DNA from: Dokdonella koreensis DS-123
GTDB taxonomy: Bacteria; Pseudomonadota; Gammaproteobacteria; Xanthomonadales; Rhodanobacteraceae
DNA length: 64,000 nucleotides
Direction: 5' to 3'
NCBI RefSeq assembly: GCF_001632775.1
Contig: NZ_CP015249.1
Location: 1,034,686 to 1,098,685 of the forward strand
Under the pieces are notes generated by a model that was not told the origin of the DNA, ran no database searches, and was given only the letters and a program-made list of their open reading frames with translations. The translations under genes and the position numbers were made by a program. The number at the start of each line of letters is the position of its first letter. Position 1 is the first letter of the stretch. Positions 1-9,483 of this stretch are shown here, one piece after another.

Positions 1-168
1 ACCGGAGTACGGCGAGGGGACTTCGACGACCGCCTTGGCGGTCTCCATCGAGACCAGGGGTGCATCGAGGCGGACGGTATCGCCTTCCTTGACGAACCAC
101 TCGACGATGGTCGCATCGGGCAGGCCTTCGCCGAGGTCGGGGAGGTGAAAGGTCTTGGTTTCGCTCAT
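1..168 (-). CDS. bkdB: Branched-chain 2-oxo acid dehydrogenase E2 (dihydrolipoyl acyltransferase), 5' part only
   Basis: Only the first 56 codons lie in the window; the gene runs off the left edge. ATG at 168 opens an N-terminal lipoyl domain: a DLGEG motif at residues 11-15 and the lipoylation site METAKA with the modified lysine at about residue 45. E2 carries the acyl group on the lipoyl arm and transfers it to CoA. It lies 17 bp downstream of the E1beta gene on the same strand, so E1alpha-E1beta-E2 form one operon. The flanking E1 genes favour a branched-chain rather than a pyruvate complex. The catalytic domain is not visible, so substrate specificity rests on context. Confidence 0.85.
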   Translation of the reverse strand, partial: MSETKTFHLPDLGEGLPDATIVEWFVKEGDTVRLDAPLVSMETAKAVVEVPSPYSG

Positions 169-185
169 GGTCGTCTTTCCGTCGA

Positions 186-1166
186 TCAGCTGGCGGCGAG
201 CGTGCGCTTGGCGGCGGCGACGATCTTGTCGGCACCGGGCAGGTACTTCATCTCGAGCCGGAACAGCGGGATGTGGGTGTCGTAGCCGGTCACGCGCTCC
301 ACCGGCGCGAGCAGGTCGTACATCGAATGCTCGGCCAGTCGTGCGGCGATCTCGGCGCCGAAGCCGGCGGTGCGCGGCGCTTCGTGGACGATCACGCAGC
401 GGCCGGTCTTGGCGACCGATTCGGCGATCGTGTCGAAGTCCAGCGGCTTGAGCGTGGCGACGTCGATCACCTCGGCGCTGATGCCTTCCTTCGCGAGCGC
501 GTCGGCCGCCTCCAACGTTTCCTTGACCTGGGCGCCCCAGGTGACGAGCGTGACGTCGCTGCCGTCGCGCAGGACGAAGCAGACGTCGAGCGGCAGGGCC
601 TCGCCGTCGTCGGGCACTTCTTCCTTGTACTGGCGATAGATGCGCTTGGGCTCGAAGAAGATCACCGGATCGGGGTCGCGGATCGCCGCCAGCAGCAGGC
701 CGTAGGCACGCGCCGGCGAGGAAGGCAGGACCACGCGCAGGCCGGGCACGTTGGTGAACAGGGCTTCGTTGGCCTCGGAATGGTGCTCGGGCGCGCGGAT
801 GCCGCCGCCCCACGGGGCGCGGAACACGGCCGGAATGCTCATCCGGCCGCGCGTGCGGTTCCGCAGCCGTGCGGCGTGGCAGATGATCTGTTCGAGCATC
901 GCGTAGATGAAACCCTCGAACTGCGCCTCGGCGATGGGCCTCATGCCCTGCGCGGCCAGGCCGACCGTCAGGCCGGCGATCGTGGTCTCGTCGAGCGGCG
1001 TGTCGATGACGCGTCCTTCGCCGAACTGCTGCAGCAGTCCCTGGGTCGCGCGGAACACGCCGCCGTTGATGCCGACGTCCTCGCCGAGGACGACGACGCT
1101 GCTGTCGTGCTTCATCTCCCAGGCCAGCGCCTGGGTGACGGCTTCAATCAAGGTGATCTGTGCCAT
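186..1166 (-). CDS. bkdA2: Branched-chain 2-oxo acid dehydrogenase E1 subunit beta
   Basis: 326 aa, the usual length for E1beta. The N-terminal pyrimidine-binding transketolase domain has GEDVG at about 28-32 and the segment around PLDETTIAG. The C-terminal transketolase domain begins near residue 200 (DVTLVTWGAQV) and includes VIVHEAPRTAGFGAEI. Together with E1alpha it performs thiamine-diphosphate-dependent oxidative decarboxylation of 2-oxo acids from Val, Leu and Ile, which also supplies branched-chain acyl-CoA primers in this group of bacteria. It follows E1alpha by 45 bp and precedes E2 by 17 bp. Nothing looks damaged. Confidence 0.93.
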   Translation of the reverse strand: MAQITLIEAVTQALAWEMKHDSSVVVLGEDVGINGGVFRATQGLLQQFGEGRVIDTPLDETTIAGLTVGLAAQGMRPIAEAQFEGFIYAMLEQIICHAARLRNRTRGRMSIPAVFRAPWGGGIRAPEHHSEANEALFTNVPGLRVVLPSSPARAYGLLLAAIRDPDPVIFFEPKRIYRQYKEEVPDDGEALPLDVCFVLRDGSDVTLVTWGAQVKETLEAADALAKEGISAEVIDVATLKPLDFDTIAESVAKTGRCVIVHEAPRTAGFGAEIAARLAEHSMYDLLAPVERVTGYDTHIPLFRLEMKYLPGADKIVAAAKRTLAAS

Positions 1167-1211
1167 GGGAAAAGGTAGTCGTGAAGGCGGAGACGGGCGG
1201 GGCCGGGGAGG

Positions 1212-2288
1212 TCAGGCCCCGCGCTCGCGGGCGAGGGCTTCGGCGCGCTGCGCGACCAGGTCGGGCGGCAGCTCGGCGTAGGTGTAGTCGAACATCGCCT
1301 CGACCGGCTGCGACTTGGTCTCCAGGTAGGCGTTGACCTCGGTATCGACCAGGTCGGCGCATTGCGCCTTCCAGGCGTTCTCCTCGTCCTCGGTCCAGGC
1401 GTTGAGCGAGGCCAGGTAGTTGCGCATGCGCTTGAGCGGCTCGCGCTCCCAGGCGTCCTTGACCTCGGCGTCGGGCCGGTAGCGCCGCGCATCGTCGGCG
1501 GTGGTGTGGTCGGACAGGCGGTAGGTCACCGCCTCGATCACCGTGCCGCCGTGGCCGTGGCGTGCGCGCTTGATCGCCTGGTCCATGGCGGCCCGCATCG
1601 CGATCAGGTCGTTGCCGTCGACCTGGATGCAGTCCAGGCCCGCGGCGATGCCCTTCTGTGCCAGCGTCTTGGCGCCGGTCTGGGCGCTGCGCGGCACCGA
1701 GATCGCCCATTGGTTGTTGACGATGACGGCCACCAGCGGCAGCTGCATCGCCCCGGCGACGTTGATCGCGCTGTTGAAGTCGGCCTTGGACGAGCCGCCG
1801 TCACCGACCGTGCAGACCGCCACGCGTGGCTCCTTGCGCAGCTTGAACGCGAGCGCGGCCCCGGCGGCGTGCAGGCACTGGGTGGCGATCGGCACGCACC
1901 ACGGAAAGTCGTGTGCCGGGCCGGAGAAGTCGCTGCCGCGCTCGTCGCCGCCCCAGTACATGAGGACGTCACGGGCGTGCACGCCGCGGTAGAACTGCGC
2001 GCCGTACTCGCGGTAGCTGATCGCCAGGCAGTCGTCTTCCTGCATCGCGCTGCCGATCGCGACGTGCGCCGCTTCGTGGCCGAGGCAGGATGCGTAGGTG
2101 CCGAGCTTGCCCGTGCGCTGCAGGGCGACCGCCTTGCCGTCGAAGACGCGCAGGTAGGTCATCAGCTTGTAGATGTCCACGAGCTGCTTGATGTCGCGCG
2201 CGAGCGCGGGCAGGTCTTCGCGGATCAGGCGTCCCTCGGTGTCGAGGTACTGGAGGTATTCGATTTCGAAAGTGGCGACGACGCTCAC
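1212..2288 (-). CDS. bkdA1: Branched-chain 2-oxo acid dehydrogenase E1 subunit alpha
   Basis: About 358 aa. It carries the thiamine-diphosphate motif of E1alpha, GDG followed by an NN pair about 25 residues later (VGDGGSSKADFN to VIVNN), and the R-D-H-T loop region (YRLSDHTTADD). The frame is open to a TTG at 2312, but I choose the GTG at 2288 because the sequence from there (VSVVATFEIEYLQYL) reads as the real N-terminus; the eight extra residues would need a TTG start. It is first gene of the bkd operon. A good sigma-70-type promoter lies about 160 nt upstream (2454-2482). Confidence 0.92.
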   Translation of the reverse strand: MSVVATFEIEYLQYLDTEGRLIREDLPALARDIKQLVDIYKLMTYLRVFDGKAVALQRTGKLGTYASCLGHEAAHVAIGSAMQEDDCLAISYREYGAQFYRGVHARDVLMYWGGDERGSDFSGPAHDFPWCVPIATQCLHAAGAALAFKLRKEPRVAVCTVGDGGSSKADFNSAINVAGAMQLPLVAVIVNNQWAISVPRSAQTGAKTLAQKGIAAGLDCIQVDGNDLIAMRAAMDQAIKRARHGHGGTVIEAVTYRLSDHTTADDARRYRPDAEVKDAWEREPLKRMRNYLASLNAWTEDEENAWKAQCADLVDTEVNAYLETKSQPVEAMFDYTYAELPPDLVAQRAEALARERGA

Positions 2289-2763
2289 GATGGTCCCGAG
2301 TCGGTTCGACAAATACGGAGTGGATGCCCGTCGATCTCAAGGCTGGCAGGAAGCTTGCGGGCTGCCGCGGGGCGCCGCGCGGAATCCGGATCCAGTGCCG
2401 GCGTGCGCAGCGCTGCGGACGGGTGGGAGCCCGGGTCGACGGCGTTGGCCCGCTAGATAGCAAGCCTGCGGAGAGGGTGCAAGGATCGGTGCAGCACGTG
2501 GCGGCGTTCCGTACGGGCGCGTCCGGGGGGCGGGCGCGTCGCCGGGGCGGCGGCGTTTGGCCGTCCATCGGGCGTCGGCGGCGGCCGGCGCGCTGCCGCC
2601 TTGGCGGCGATGAAGCCAAGGCTGCTTCCGCTGCCGCGTCGCCGGCCCGCGGGCGTGGCGTGTCGGTGAAGTTTTTCTCGATGCCGGTGCGCGCACGCCG
2701 GTACACTCCATGCCCCGGCCGGTGCCCAGGGCGGCGGCGCGGGCTCTTTTCCTTGGAACCGCA
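2289..2763. other. Intergenic region between divergent bkdA1 and kynA (475 bp)
   Basis: No credible gene lies here; the open frames across it are GC-rich shadows. It holds the bkd promoter (2454-2482) on the minus strand. For kynA there is only a -10-like TACACT at 2702-2707 without a convincing -35. The leader before bkdA1 has no recognisable riboswitch or attenuator. Confidence 0.6.
2454..2482 (-). promoter_or_regulatory. Candidate sigma-70 promoter of the bkd operon
   Basis: On the minus strand, TTGCAC (2482-2477) and TATCTA (2459-2454) are separated by exactly 17 bp. Transcription would begin near 2447, giving an untranslated leader of about 160 nt before the E1alpha start. Seen by eye; no start-site data. 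Confidence 0.5.
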
Positions 2764-3621
2764 ATGACATCCAGCGACATCAAGCGTGACCTCGAGGCCG
2801 GTATCGAAATCGACCTGGCCGACCGCCTGACCTATGGCGGCTACCTGCAGCTGGACACCCTGCTGTCGGCGCAGCAACCGCTGTCGAATCCGCCGCACCA
2901 CGACGAGATGCTGTTCATCATCCAGCATCACGTATCGGAGCTGTGGATGAAGCTGGTCATCCACGAGCTGCGCGCCGCGGTGGCCAATCTTTCCCGTGAC
3001 GAAATCGATTCGTGCCTGAAAATCCTCGCCCGGGTCAAGCAGATCCAGCGCCAGCTGTTCGAGCAATGGGCGGTTCTGGAAACGCTTACGCCCTCGGAGT
3101 ACCTGGAGTTTCGCGACGTACTGGGGCCGGCCTCCGGATTCCAGTCCTACCAGTACCGCACGATCGAGTTCCTGCTCGGCAACAAGAACGCACAGATGAT
3201 CGCCGTGTTCGACCACGACCCGCCGCGGCGCGATGCCCTGCGCCAGGTGCTGGAGGCCCCCAGCCTGTACGACGAGTTCCTGCGTCACCTGGCCCGCCAC
3301 GGCCACGAGGTGCCGCTGGCCTGCACCGAGCGGGACTGGTCGCAGCCGTACCAGCGCCATCCGGAGCTGATTCCGGTCTTTCGTCGCATCTACGAGCAGT
3401 CGGACGCCCATTGGCGTGCCTACAACCTCTGCGAGAAGCTGGTCGACGTCGAGGAGAGTTTCCAGTTGTGGCGTTTCCGCCACATGAAGACGGTCGAGCG
3501 CATCATCGGCTTCCGCCGGGGGACCGGCGGCTCGTCCGGGGTCGGCTTCCTGCGCAAGGCCCTGGACCTGACGTTCTTCCCGGAGCTGTTCGAGGTGCGG
3601 ACCGTCATCGGTACCGCGTGA
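2764..3621 (+). CDS. kynA: Tryptophan 2,3-dioxygenase
   Basis: 285 aa, typical of bacterial TDO. It is a cytoplasmic haem enzyme that opens the indole ring of L-tryptophan to N-formylkynurenine, the first step of the kynurenine route. Diagnostic segments are HHDEMLFI with the following [10 protein letters not shown] (substrate-site histidine), FQSYQYR, and the C-terminal haem-histidine region [22 protein letters not shown] take the ATG at 2764; the frame extends to an ATG at 2710, but that 18-residue leader is arginine/alanine-rich and atypical. No other kynurenine genes are adjacent; the neighbours degrade other amino acids. Confidence 0.95.
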   Translation: MTSSDIKRDLEAGIEIDLADRLTYGGYLQLDTLLSAQQPLSNPPHHDEMLFIIQHHVSELWMKLVIHELRAAVANLSRDEIDSCLKILARVKQIQRQLFEQWAVLETLTPSEYLEFRDVLGPASGFQSYQYRTIEFLLGNKNAQMIAVFDHDPPRRDALRQVLEAPSLYDEFLRHLARHGHEVPLACTERDWSQPYQRHPELIPVFRRIYEQSDAHWRAYNLCEKLVDVEESFQLWRFRHMKTVERIIGFRRGTGGSSGVGFLRKALDLTFFPELFEVRTVIGTA

Positions 3622-3652
3622 CGGCGGCGGCCGGTTTTTGCCGCAGCGCGAT

Positions 3653-3680
3653 TTGACGCGGCATTCATCACCGGTTAAAC
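3653..3680 (+). promoter_or_regulatory. Candidate promoter of the peptide transporter gene
   Basis: TTGACG (3653-3658) and TTAAAC (3675-3680) are separated by 16 bp, about 80 bp upstream of the transporter start and just after kynA. This suggests the transporter has its own promoter. Confidence 0.45.
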
Positions 3681-3758
3681 CTGTCGGCCGGGGCCGGTTC
3701 CGATCGTCCGCTCGCGAACCTTCGCTTTCATCACTCTTTCCAGCAGGAGAATCCGCGC

Positions 3759-5264
3759 ATGAGCGGTACCGCCACGTCGCCTGCGGGCGACACGCTTCCC
3801 CAGTTCCCGCAGACGCTGGGCCATCCGCGCCCATTGTGGATGCTGTTCATGACGGAGTTCTGGGAACGCTTCGCGTTCTACGGCATGCGCTGGGCACTGG
3901 CCCTGTACATCGTCGCCCAGTTCTACGCGGGCGACAGCGCCGGCGAGGCACCGGCCAGCCGGCTCTACGGCGCCTACCTGGCACTGGTCTACGCGGCAGC
4001 GCTGTTCGGCGGCTACGTCGCGGATCGGGTCATCGGCTACCAGCGCTCGATCCTGCTCGGCGCGGTGATCATGGCCGCCGGCCTGTTCCTGATCATGATG
4101 CCCAATGAGGCGCTGTTCAAACTCGGCCTGGCGACGGTGATCGTCGGCAACGGCCTGTTCAAGCCGAACATCTCGACGATGGTCGGCAAGCTCTACGTCA
4201 CCGGCGACGAGCGCCGCGATTCGGGTTTCACGCTCTTCTACATGGGCATCAACCTCGGCGCGATGCTGGCGCCGTGGCTGACCGGCATCCTGGCCGAGCG
4301 CATCATGGGCGGCACCCCGCAGATGCCCGCCTACAAGGTGGTGTTCCTGGTTTCGGGCATCGGCATGCTGATCAGCCTGGTGTGGTTCTGGTTCGGCCGC
4401 AAGCAGCTGCTCGGTATCGGCCGGCCGCCGGAAGGCGCCGAAGGCAGCGGGCGCGTATTGGTGACGGCGATCTGCGCGATCGTCGCCATTCCGGCCTTCT
4501 ACTTCCTGCTCTCGATCGGTGCCGGTGCGCTGCAGTGGATCCTGACGGCGCTGTTCATCGGACTGTGCGTGCTGATCCTGAAGGAAGGCTTCAAGGACGG
4601 TGCGATCCGGCGGGACATGGCCGTGGCCATGCTGATCATCTTCGTCTTCAACGTGCTGTTCTGGTGCTTCTTCGAGCAGGCCGGCAGCTCGTTCAACTTC
4701 CTCGCCCAGAACATCGTCAACCGTGACTTCAGCGGTTGGATCTTCCCGGTCGGCTGGTTCCAGTCGGTCAACTCGCTGGCGATCATCACGCTGGCGCCGG
4801 TACTGGCCTGGCTGTGGGTGAAGATGGGCCGCCACAACCCGTCGATCCCGCGCAAGTTCGGCCTCGGCCTCATCTTCAACGGCCTGGCCTTCCTGCTGCT
4901 GATATTCGCGCTGTCCGGCCTGGTCGATCCGCAGACGCTGAAGATCCCGTTCTGGACGCTGTTCATGGTCTACGTCATCCAGTCGGTCGGCGAGCTGTGC
5001 CTGTCGCCGATCGGCCTGTCGATGGTGACCAAGCTCGCGCCGGTGCGCCTCGTCGGCTTCGGCATGGGCGGCTGGTTCCTGTCGACCGCGATCGGCAACA
5101 ACCTGTCGGGCATCTTCGCCAGCCACGTCAGTGGCGAGAGCGGCATGAACCTGGAGTCCGCGCTGAGCGGCTACACCTTCGGCTTCTGGGCGCTGGTGAT
5201 CCCGGGTGCGCTGCTGTTCCTGATCGCGCCGCTGATCCAGCGCCTCATGCACGGCGTCAAGTAG
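3759..5264 (+). CDS. POT/PTR2-family proton-coupled di/tripeptide transporter
   Basis: 501 aa, inner membrane, with 12-14 predicted hydrophobic helices. It has the POT proton-coupling motif ExxERF(Y) near the N-terminus (EFWERFAFYGMRWAL) and the PTR2 signature around FYMGINLGAMLAPWLTG. The family imports short peptides with protons. Next to tryptophan and tyrosine catabolism it may feed peptide-derived aromatic amino acids, but that is inference. ATG at 3759 follows a GCAGGAG ribosome site. A strong terminator follows the stop. Confidence 0.93.
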   Translation: MSGTATSPAGDTLPQFPQTLGHPRPLWMLFMTEFWERFAFYGMRWALALYIVAQFYAGDSAGEAPASRLYGAYLALVYAAALFGGYVADRVIGYQRSILLGAVIMAAGLFLIMMPNEALFKLGLATVIVGNGLFKPNISTMVGKLYVTGDERRDSGFTLFYMGINLGAMLAPWLTGILAERIMGGTPQMPAYKVVFLVSGIGMLISLVWFWFGRKQLLGIGRPPEGAEGSGRVLVTAICAIVAIPAFYFLLSIGAGALQWILTALFIGLCVLILKEGFKDGAIRRDMAVAMLIIFVFNVLFWCFFEQAGSSFNFLAQNIVNRDFSGWIFPVGWFQSVNSLAIITLAPVLAWLWVKMGRHNPSIPRKFGLGLIFNGLAFLLLIFALSGLVDPQTLKIPFWTLFMVYVIQSVGELCLSPIGLSMVTKLAPVRLVGFGMGGWFLSTAIGNNLSGIFASHVSGESGMNLESALSGYTFGFWALVIPGALLFLIAPLIQRLMHGVK

Positions 5265-5282
5265 GTCCTCGCAGCATCCTTG

Positions 5283-5322
5283 CCGCGCCGGCACCCGCAA
5301 GGGGCCGGCGCGGTTCGTTTTT
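5283..5322 (+). terminator. Rho-independent terminator after the POT transporter
   Basis: A perfect 10 bp stem (CCGCGCCGGC at 5283-5292, GCCGGCGCGG at 5304-5313) with an 11-nt loop is followed by TTCGTTTTT. It closes the plus-strand transporter and abuts the convergent marR stop codon at 5322-5324. Confidence 0.85.
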
Positions 5323-5777
5323 CAGGACTCCAGTGCGCTGCGCTCGACCTGCCAGAGCTTGTCGAGGATGCGTGCCAGCCAGCGCTTCTCGTCGGCATCC
5401 AGGTGCGCCAGCAGCCGCTGCTCGTGCTCGAGGGCGAGCGGCGCGACCTGGTCGTAGATCGCCCAGCCGTCCGAGGAGAGCTGCAGCACCGACTGGCGCC
5501 GGTCGTGCTCCGCGGTGTCCCGCTCGATCAGGCCCTTCTCCATCAGCCGGGCGACGGCGCGGCTGACCGCGACCTTGTCCATCGCCGTGCGCATCGCCAC
5601 CTCGCGCGCCGAGATGCCGCTGTAGCGGCCCAGGACCGCCATTGCGCGCCACTCGGTGACCGACAGCCCGAACCGTTCCTCGTAGATCTGGGCGATCGCC
5701 TGGCTGACGGTATTGGACAGGACGGACAGCCGGTACGGCAGGAAGGTCTCCAGTTCCAGCACGGCGCGGTCGGGCAT
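5322..5777 (-). CDS. MarR-family regulator, probable repressor of the homogentisate pathway
   Basis: 151 aa, one MarR winged-helix domain: recognition region around [21 protein letters not shown] and the wing motif [13 protein letters not shown]. It is divergent from hppD with only 89 bp between the two starts. That gap contains a palindrome filling the hppD promoter spacer, so repression of hppD (and autoregulation) is the straightforward inference. The inducer would be a pathway phenolic acid such as homogentisate or hydroxyphenylpyruvate, which the sequence cannot decide. ATG at 5777; AGAGG about 12 nt upstream. Confidence 0.9.
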   Translation of the reverse strand: MPDRAVLELETFLPYRLSVLSNTVSQAIAQIYEERFGLSVTEWRAMAVLGRYSGISAREVAMRTAMDKVAVSRAVARLMEKGLIERDTAEHDRRQSVLQLSSDGWAIYDQVAPLALEHEQRLLAHLDADEKRWLARILDKLWQVERSALES

Positions 5778-5790
5778 GGTGCACTGCCTC

Positions 5791-5819
5791 TTGCAATTGG
5801 TTTCAGTTGAAACTATAAC
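5791..5819 (+). promoter_or_regulatory. hppD promoter with MarR operator palindrome
   Basis: TTGCAA (-35, 5791-5796) and TATAAC (-10, 5814-5819) are 17 bp apart. The perfect dyad GTTTCA-GT-TGAAAC at 5800-5813 occupies most of the spacer and abuts the -10 box. A protein bound there would exclude RNA polymerase. The same DNA is the upstream region of marR, so one operator may control both genes. Confidence 0.7.
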
Positions 5820-5866
5820 ACGCGGATTCCGCCGCCAGCACGGCGCATCGCCCCTACGGAGCCGCC

Positions 5867-6970
5867 ATGAATGCCCAGCCCCATCCGACCGTACCCAATA
5901 CCGGCATGCAGGTCACGACGTTCGAGAACCCGATGGGTGTCGACGGCTTCGAGTTCGTCGAGTTCGCCGCACCCGACCCGCAGCTCCTGCACACGCTGTT
6001 CGCCAATCTGGGCTTCGCCGCCGTCGCCCGCCACCGCACGCGCAAGGTGACGCTGTACCGGCAGGGCGACTGCAATTTCCTCGTCAACGAGGAGCCCGAC
6101 TCGTTCGCCGCCGACTTCGTCAAGGCGCACGGCCCGAGTGCATGCGGGTTCGCGATCCGGTTCCGCAAGCCCGCGGCCGAAGTGCTGGCGGCAACGCTCG
6201 CCAATGGCGGCGAGGAGATCACCCACAAGGCCGATACCCGCGCGGTCGACGTGCCGGTCATCAAGGGCATCGGCGACTGCATGCTGTACCTGGTCGACCG
6301 CTACGGCGCCGAAGGCTCGGTCTACGACGCCGAGTACGAATGGCTGCCGGGCGTGGAGCGTCATCCGAAGGGTTTCGGCCTGACCTTCATCGACCACCTC
6401 ACGCACAACCTCTACTTCGGCAACATGGCGCGCTGGGCCGACTACTACGAGCGCCTGTTCAACTTCCGCGAGATCCGCTACTTCGACATCAAGGGCGCCA
6501 AGACCGGCCTGGTCTCCAAGGCGATGACCGCGCCGGACGGCATGGTGCGCATCCCGCTCAACGAGTCGGCCGACGCCAAGTCGCAGATCAACGAATACCT
6601 CGACGAGTACAAGGGCGAGGGTATCCAGCACATCGCCTGCTTCACCGACAGCATCTACGAGACGGTCGAGGCGATGCGCGCGCGGGGCGTGGCCTTCCTC
6701 GATACGCCGGAGACCTACTACGAGGTCATCGACCAGCGCATCCCCGACCACGGCGAGGACGTGCCGCGCATGCAGCGCAACAAGCTGCTGATCGACGCGG
6801 ATCCGGAAACCCAGAAGAAGCTGCTGCTGCAGATCTTCACGCAGAACTGCATCGGTCCGATCTTCTTCGAGATCATCCAGCGCAAGGGCAACGAGGGCTT
6901 CGGCAACGGCAATTTCCAGGCGCTGTTCGAAAGCATCGAGCGCGACCAGATGCGTCGCGGCGTGCTCTAG
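5867..6970 (+). CDS. hppD: 4-hydroxyphenylpyruvate dioxygenase
   Basis: 367 aa, vicinal-oxygen-chelate fold. It converts 4-hydroxyphenylpyruvate to homogentisate with one non-haem Fe(II). The iron ligands can be assigned as His177 (FIDHLTHN), His255 (IQHIACFTD) and Glu335 ([15 protein letters not shown]). First gene of a tyrosine/phenylalanine degradation run hppD-hmgA-fah-maiA, driven by the operator-containing promoter just upstream. ATG at 5867 is preceded by CGGAG. A homogentisate-accumulating (pyomelanin) phenotype would be expected if hmgA failed while this gene worked. Confidence 0.96.
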   Translation: MNAQPHPTVPNTGMQVTTFENPMGVDGFEFVEFAAPDPQLLHTLFANLGFAAVARHRTRKVTLYRQGDCNFLVNEEPDSFAADFVKAHGPSACGFAIRFRKPAAEVLAATLANGGEEITHKADTRAVDVPVIKGIGDCMLYLVDRYGAEGSVYDAEYEWLPGVERHPKGFGLTFIDHLTHNLYFGNMARWADYYERLFNFREIRYFDIKGAKTGLVSKAMTAPDGMVRIPLNESADAKSQINEYLDEYKGEGIQHIACFTDSIYETVEAMRARGVAFLDTPETYYEVIDQRIPDHGEDVPRMQRNKLLIDADPETQKKLLLQIFTQNCIGPIFFEIIQRKGNEGFGNGNFQALFESIERDQMRRGVL

Positions 6971-7086
6971 GCGCGGCCGAGAAACAGCCCGCCGGCTCCC
7001 GCGTCCGCCGCTGCGGCCGATCGGGACCGGCGCAACAGGTCTCCAGGGTCATCGCTCCGCCGTCGCGGGGCATCGAGGGTGGCGGC

Positions 7087-8394
7087 ATGACTTCATCCAG
7101 TTCCGGCAACTACCAGTCCGGTTTCGGCAACGAGTTCGCGACCGAGGCGCTGGCGGGCGCGCTGCCCGAAGGGCGCAACTCGCCGCAGCGCGCCGCCTAC
7201 GGGCTCTATGCCGAACAGATCTCCGGCACGGCCTTCACGGCACCGCGGCACGCCAACCGGCGCAGCTGGCTGTACCGCATCCGGCCGGCGGCGATGCACC
7301 GGCCGTTCGAGCCGCTCGCCCACGCCACCTGGCACAACCGCTTCGACGAGGCGCCGGCCACGCCGAACCAGCTGCGCTGGGACCCGTTGCCGCTGCCGGC
7401 AGCGCCGACCGACTTCATCGACGGCCTGCTCACGGTCGCCGGCAACGGCGGTCCGGCCGCGCAGGCCGGCATCGGCATCTACCTCTACGCGGCCAACCGG
7501 TCGATGCAGGGCCGCTTCCTCTACAGCGCCGACGGCGAATTCCTGATCGTCCCCGAGCACGGCCGGCTGCGGATCGCCACCGAGCTCGGCCTGATCGAGG
7601 TCGAGCCGCAGCAGGTCGCCCTGATTCCGCGCGGCATCCGCTTCCGGGTCGAGTTGCCCGACGGCGCGGCGCGCGGCTATGTCGCCGAGAACTTCGGCGC
7701 GAGCCTGCGCCTGCCGGACCTGGGTCCGATCGGCTCCAACGGGCTGGCCAATCCGCGTGATTTCCAGGCGCCGGTGGCGGCCTACGAGGACGTCGAGGGC
7801 GACTTCGAGCTGATCGCCAAGTTCCAGGGCAGCCTGTGGCGGGCCTCGATCGGCCACTCCCCGCTCGACGTGGTGGCCTGGCACGGCAACCACGTGCCGT
7901 ACCGCTACGACCTGCGCCGCTTCAACACGATCGGCTCGATCAGCTACGACCACCCGGATCCGTCGATCTTCACGGTGCTGACCTCGCCGAGCGACACGCC
8001 CGGCACGGCGAACCTGGACTTCGTGATCTTCCCGCCGCGCTGGCTGTGCGCCGAGGACACGTTCCGGCCGCCGTGGTTCCACCGCAACATCGCCAGCGAA
8101 TTCATGGGGCTGGTGCACGGCGCCTACGACGCCAAGGCGGGCGGTTTCGTGCCGGGCGGCAGCAGCCTGCACAATTGCATGAGCGGGCACGGGCCGGACG
8201 CGGCCAGTTTCGAGAAGGCCTCGGCCGCCGACACGTCGAAGCCGGATCACGTCGTCGATACGATGGCCTTCATGTTCGAGACCCGCGCCGTGATCCGCCC
8301 GACCCGGCAGGCGCTGGAATCGCCGCTGCTGCAGCGCGACTACTACGCCTGCTGGCAGGGCCTGCGCAAACACTTCGATGCCGCGCGCCGCTGA
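7087..8394 (+). CDS. hmgA: Homogentisate 1,2-dioxygenase
   Basis: 435 aa, the normal length. Opens the ring of homogentisate to 4-maleylacetoacetate using Fe(II). Recognisable from the N-terminal [19 protein letters not shown], the PPRW segment, and the iron-site region [18 protein letters not shown] followed by the [12 protein letters not shown] loop. The frame is open far upstream, but ATG 7087 after GAGGGTGG is the natural start. It lies 116 bp after hppD and 33 bp before fah, so it is probably cotranscribed. Confidence 0.96.
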   Translation: MTSSSSGNYQSGFGNEFATEALAGALPEGRNSPQRAAYGLYAEQISGTAFTAPRHANRRSWLYRIRPAAMHRPFEPLAHATWHNRFDEAPATPNQLRWDPLPLPAAPTDFIDGLLTVAGNGGPAAQAGIGIYLYAANRSMQGRFLYSADGEFLIVPEHGRLRIATELGLIEVEPQQVALIPRGIRFRVELPDGAARGYVAENFGASLRLPDLGPIGSNGLANPRDFQAPVAAYEDVEGDFELIAKFQGSLWRASIGHSPLDVVAWHGNHVPYRYDLRRFNTIGSISYDHPDPSIFTVLTSPSDTPGTANLDFVIFPPRWLCAEDTFRPPWFHRNIASEFMGLVHGAYDAKAGGFVPGGSSLHNCMSGHGPDAASFEKASAADTSKPDHVVDTMAFMFETRAVIRPTRQALESPLLQRDYYACWQGLRKHFDAARR

Positions 8395-8427
8395 GCGCCG
8401 CCCGGCGAACCGGATGGAGAATCACCG

Positions 8428-9429
8428 ATGAAGCTTGCAAGTCTCAAGGAAGGCGGCCGTGACGGCACGCTGATCGTCGTCGACCGCGCCCTGCGCCGGG
8501 CCGTGGCCGCCACCGGCATCGCCGCCACGCTGCAGGCCGCGCTGGATGCCTGGGAAGCGGTCGCGCCGCGCCTCAACGCGCTGTACGAGGACCTGCAGGC
8601 CGGCCGCGCCGCGGACGCCTTCGACCTGGATGTCGGCCAGCTGGCAGCGCCGCTGCCGCGCGCCTACGAGTTCGTGGACGGCAGCGCCTACCTGCCGCAC
8701 GTCGAGCGGGTGCGGCGTGCCCGCGGTGCCGAGGTACCGGCCAGCTTCTACACCGACCCGCTGATGTACCAGGCGACCAGCGCCGGCTTCCTCGGTCCGC
8801 GCGATCCGGTGCTGGCCGCCAGCGAGGACTGGGGTATCGACCTGGAGGCCGAGGTCGTCGTCGTCACCGACGACGTGCCGATGGGCCTCACGCCGGCCGC
8901 GGCGGCCGACCGCATCCAGCTGGTCGGCCTGGTCAACGACGTATCGCTGCGCGGGCTGATCCCGCCGGAGCTCGCCAAGGGCTTCGGCTTCCTGCAATCC
9001 AAGCCGCGTTCGGCGCTGTCGCCGGTGCTGGTGACGCCGGACGAGCTCGGCGATGCGTGGCGCGACAGCAAGCTGCACCTGCCGATGCGTACCTGGATCA
9101 ACGGGCACTGGTTCGGCGAGGCCGAGGCCGGCGTGGACATGCAGTTCAGCTTCGCCGACCTGATCGCCCATGCCGCCAAGACCCGGCCGCTGACGGCCGG
9201 CACGATCGTCGGCTCCGGCACGATCGCCAACGAGGACACCGCCAAGGGCGCCTCTTGCCTCGCCGAGCAGCGGACGGTGGAAACCCTGCGCGACGGCCAG
9301 CCGGCCACGCCGTTCCTGAAGTTCGGCGACGTCGTCCGCATCGAGATCACCGACGGGCAGGGCGCCAGCCTGTTCGGCGCCATCGAGCAGCGCATCGAGC
9401 GCTATTCGCCGCCCGTTCGCGAGTCCTGA
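8428..9429 (+). CDS. Fumarylacetoacetate hydrolase (fumarylacetoacetase)
   Basis: 333 aa, shorter than animal fumarylacetoacetase but of the length seen in the bacterial pathway enzyme. The catalytic FAH fold spans roughly residues 100-330, with the metal-ligand run of acidic residues at DWGIDLEAEVVVVTDD and a GSGTIANED turn near the end. It splits fumarylacetoacetate into fumarate and acetoacetate, the last step of tyrosine degradation. A good GGAG ribosome site precedes ATG 8428. Position between hmgA and maiA supports the assignment over generic FAH-family decarboxylases or isomerases. Confidence 0.9.
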   Translation: MKLASLKEGGRDGTLIVVDRALRRAVAATGIAATLQAALDAWEAVAPRLNALYEDLQAGRAADAFDLDVGQLAAPLPRAYEFVDGSAYLPHVERVRRARGAEVPASFYTDPLMYQATSAGFLGPRDPVLAASEDWGIDLEAEVVVVTDDVPMGLTPAAAADRIQLVGLVNDVSLRGLIPPELAKGFGFLQSKPRSALSPVLVTPDELGDAWRDSKLHLPMRTWINGHWFGEAEAGVDMQFSFADLIAHAAKTRPLTAGTIVGSGTIANEDTAKGASCLAEQRTVETLRDGQPATPFLKFGDVVRIEITDGQGASLFGAIEQRIERYSPPVRES

Positions 9430-9483
9430 GATAATCGCCGGGCGTCGATTCCGGCGATGCACGTGACGGGGGAGGCCCGGGCG

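Noticed and set aside
1969-3834. Long minus-strand open frame across the bkdA1-kynA gap and kynA
   Set aside because: Low-complexity translation overlapping two well-supported genes; no ribosome site or domain.
5713-7086. Apparent fusion of hmgA to a long N-terminal extension
   Set aside because: The extension overlaps hppD in another frame; hmgA has its own ATG and ribosome site at 7087 and normal length from there.
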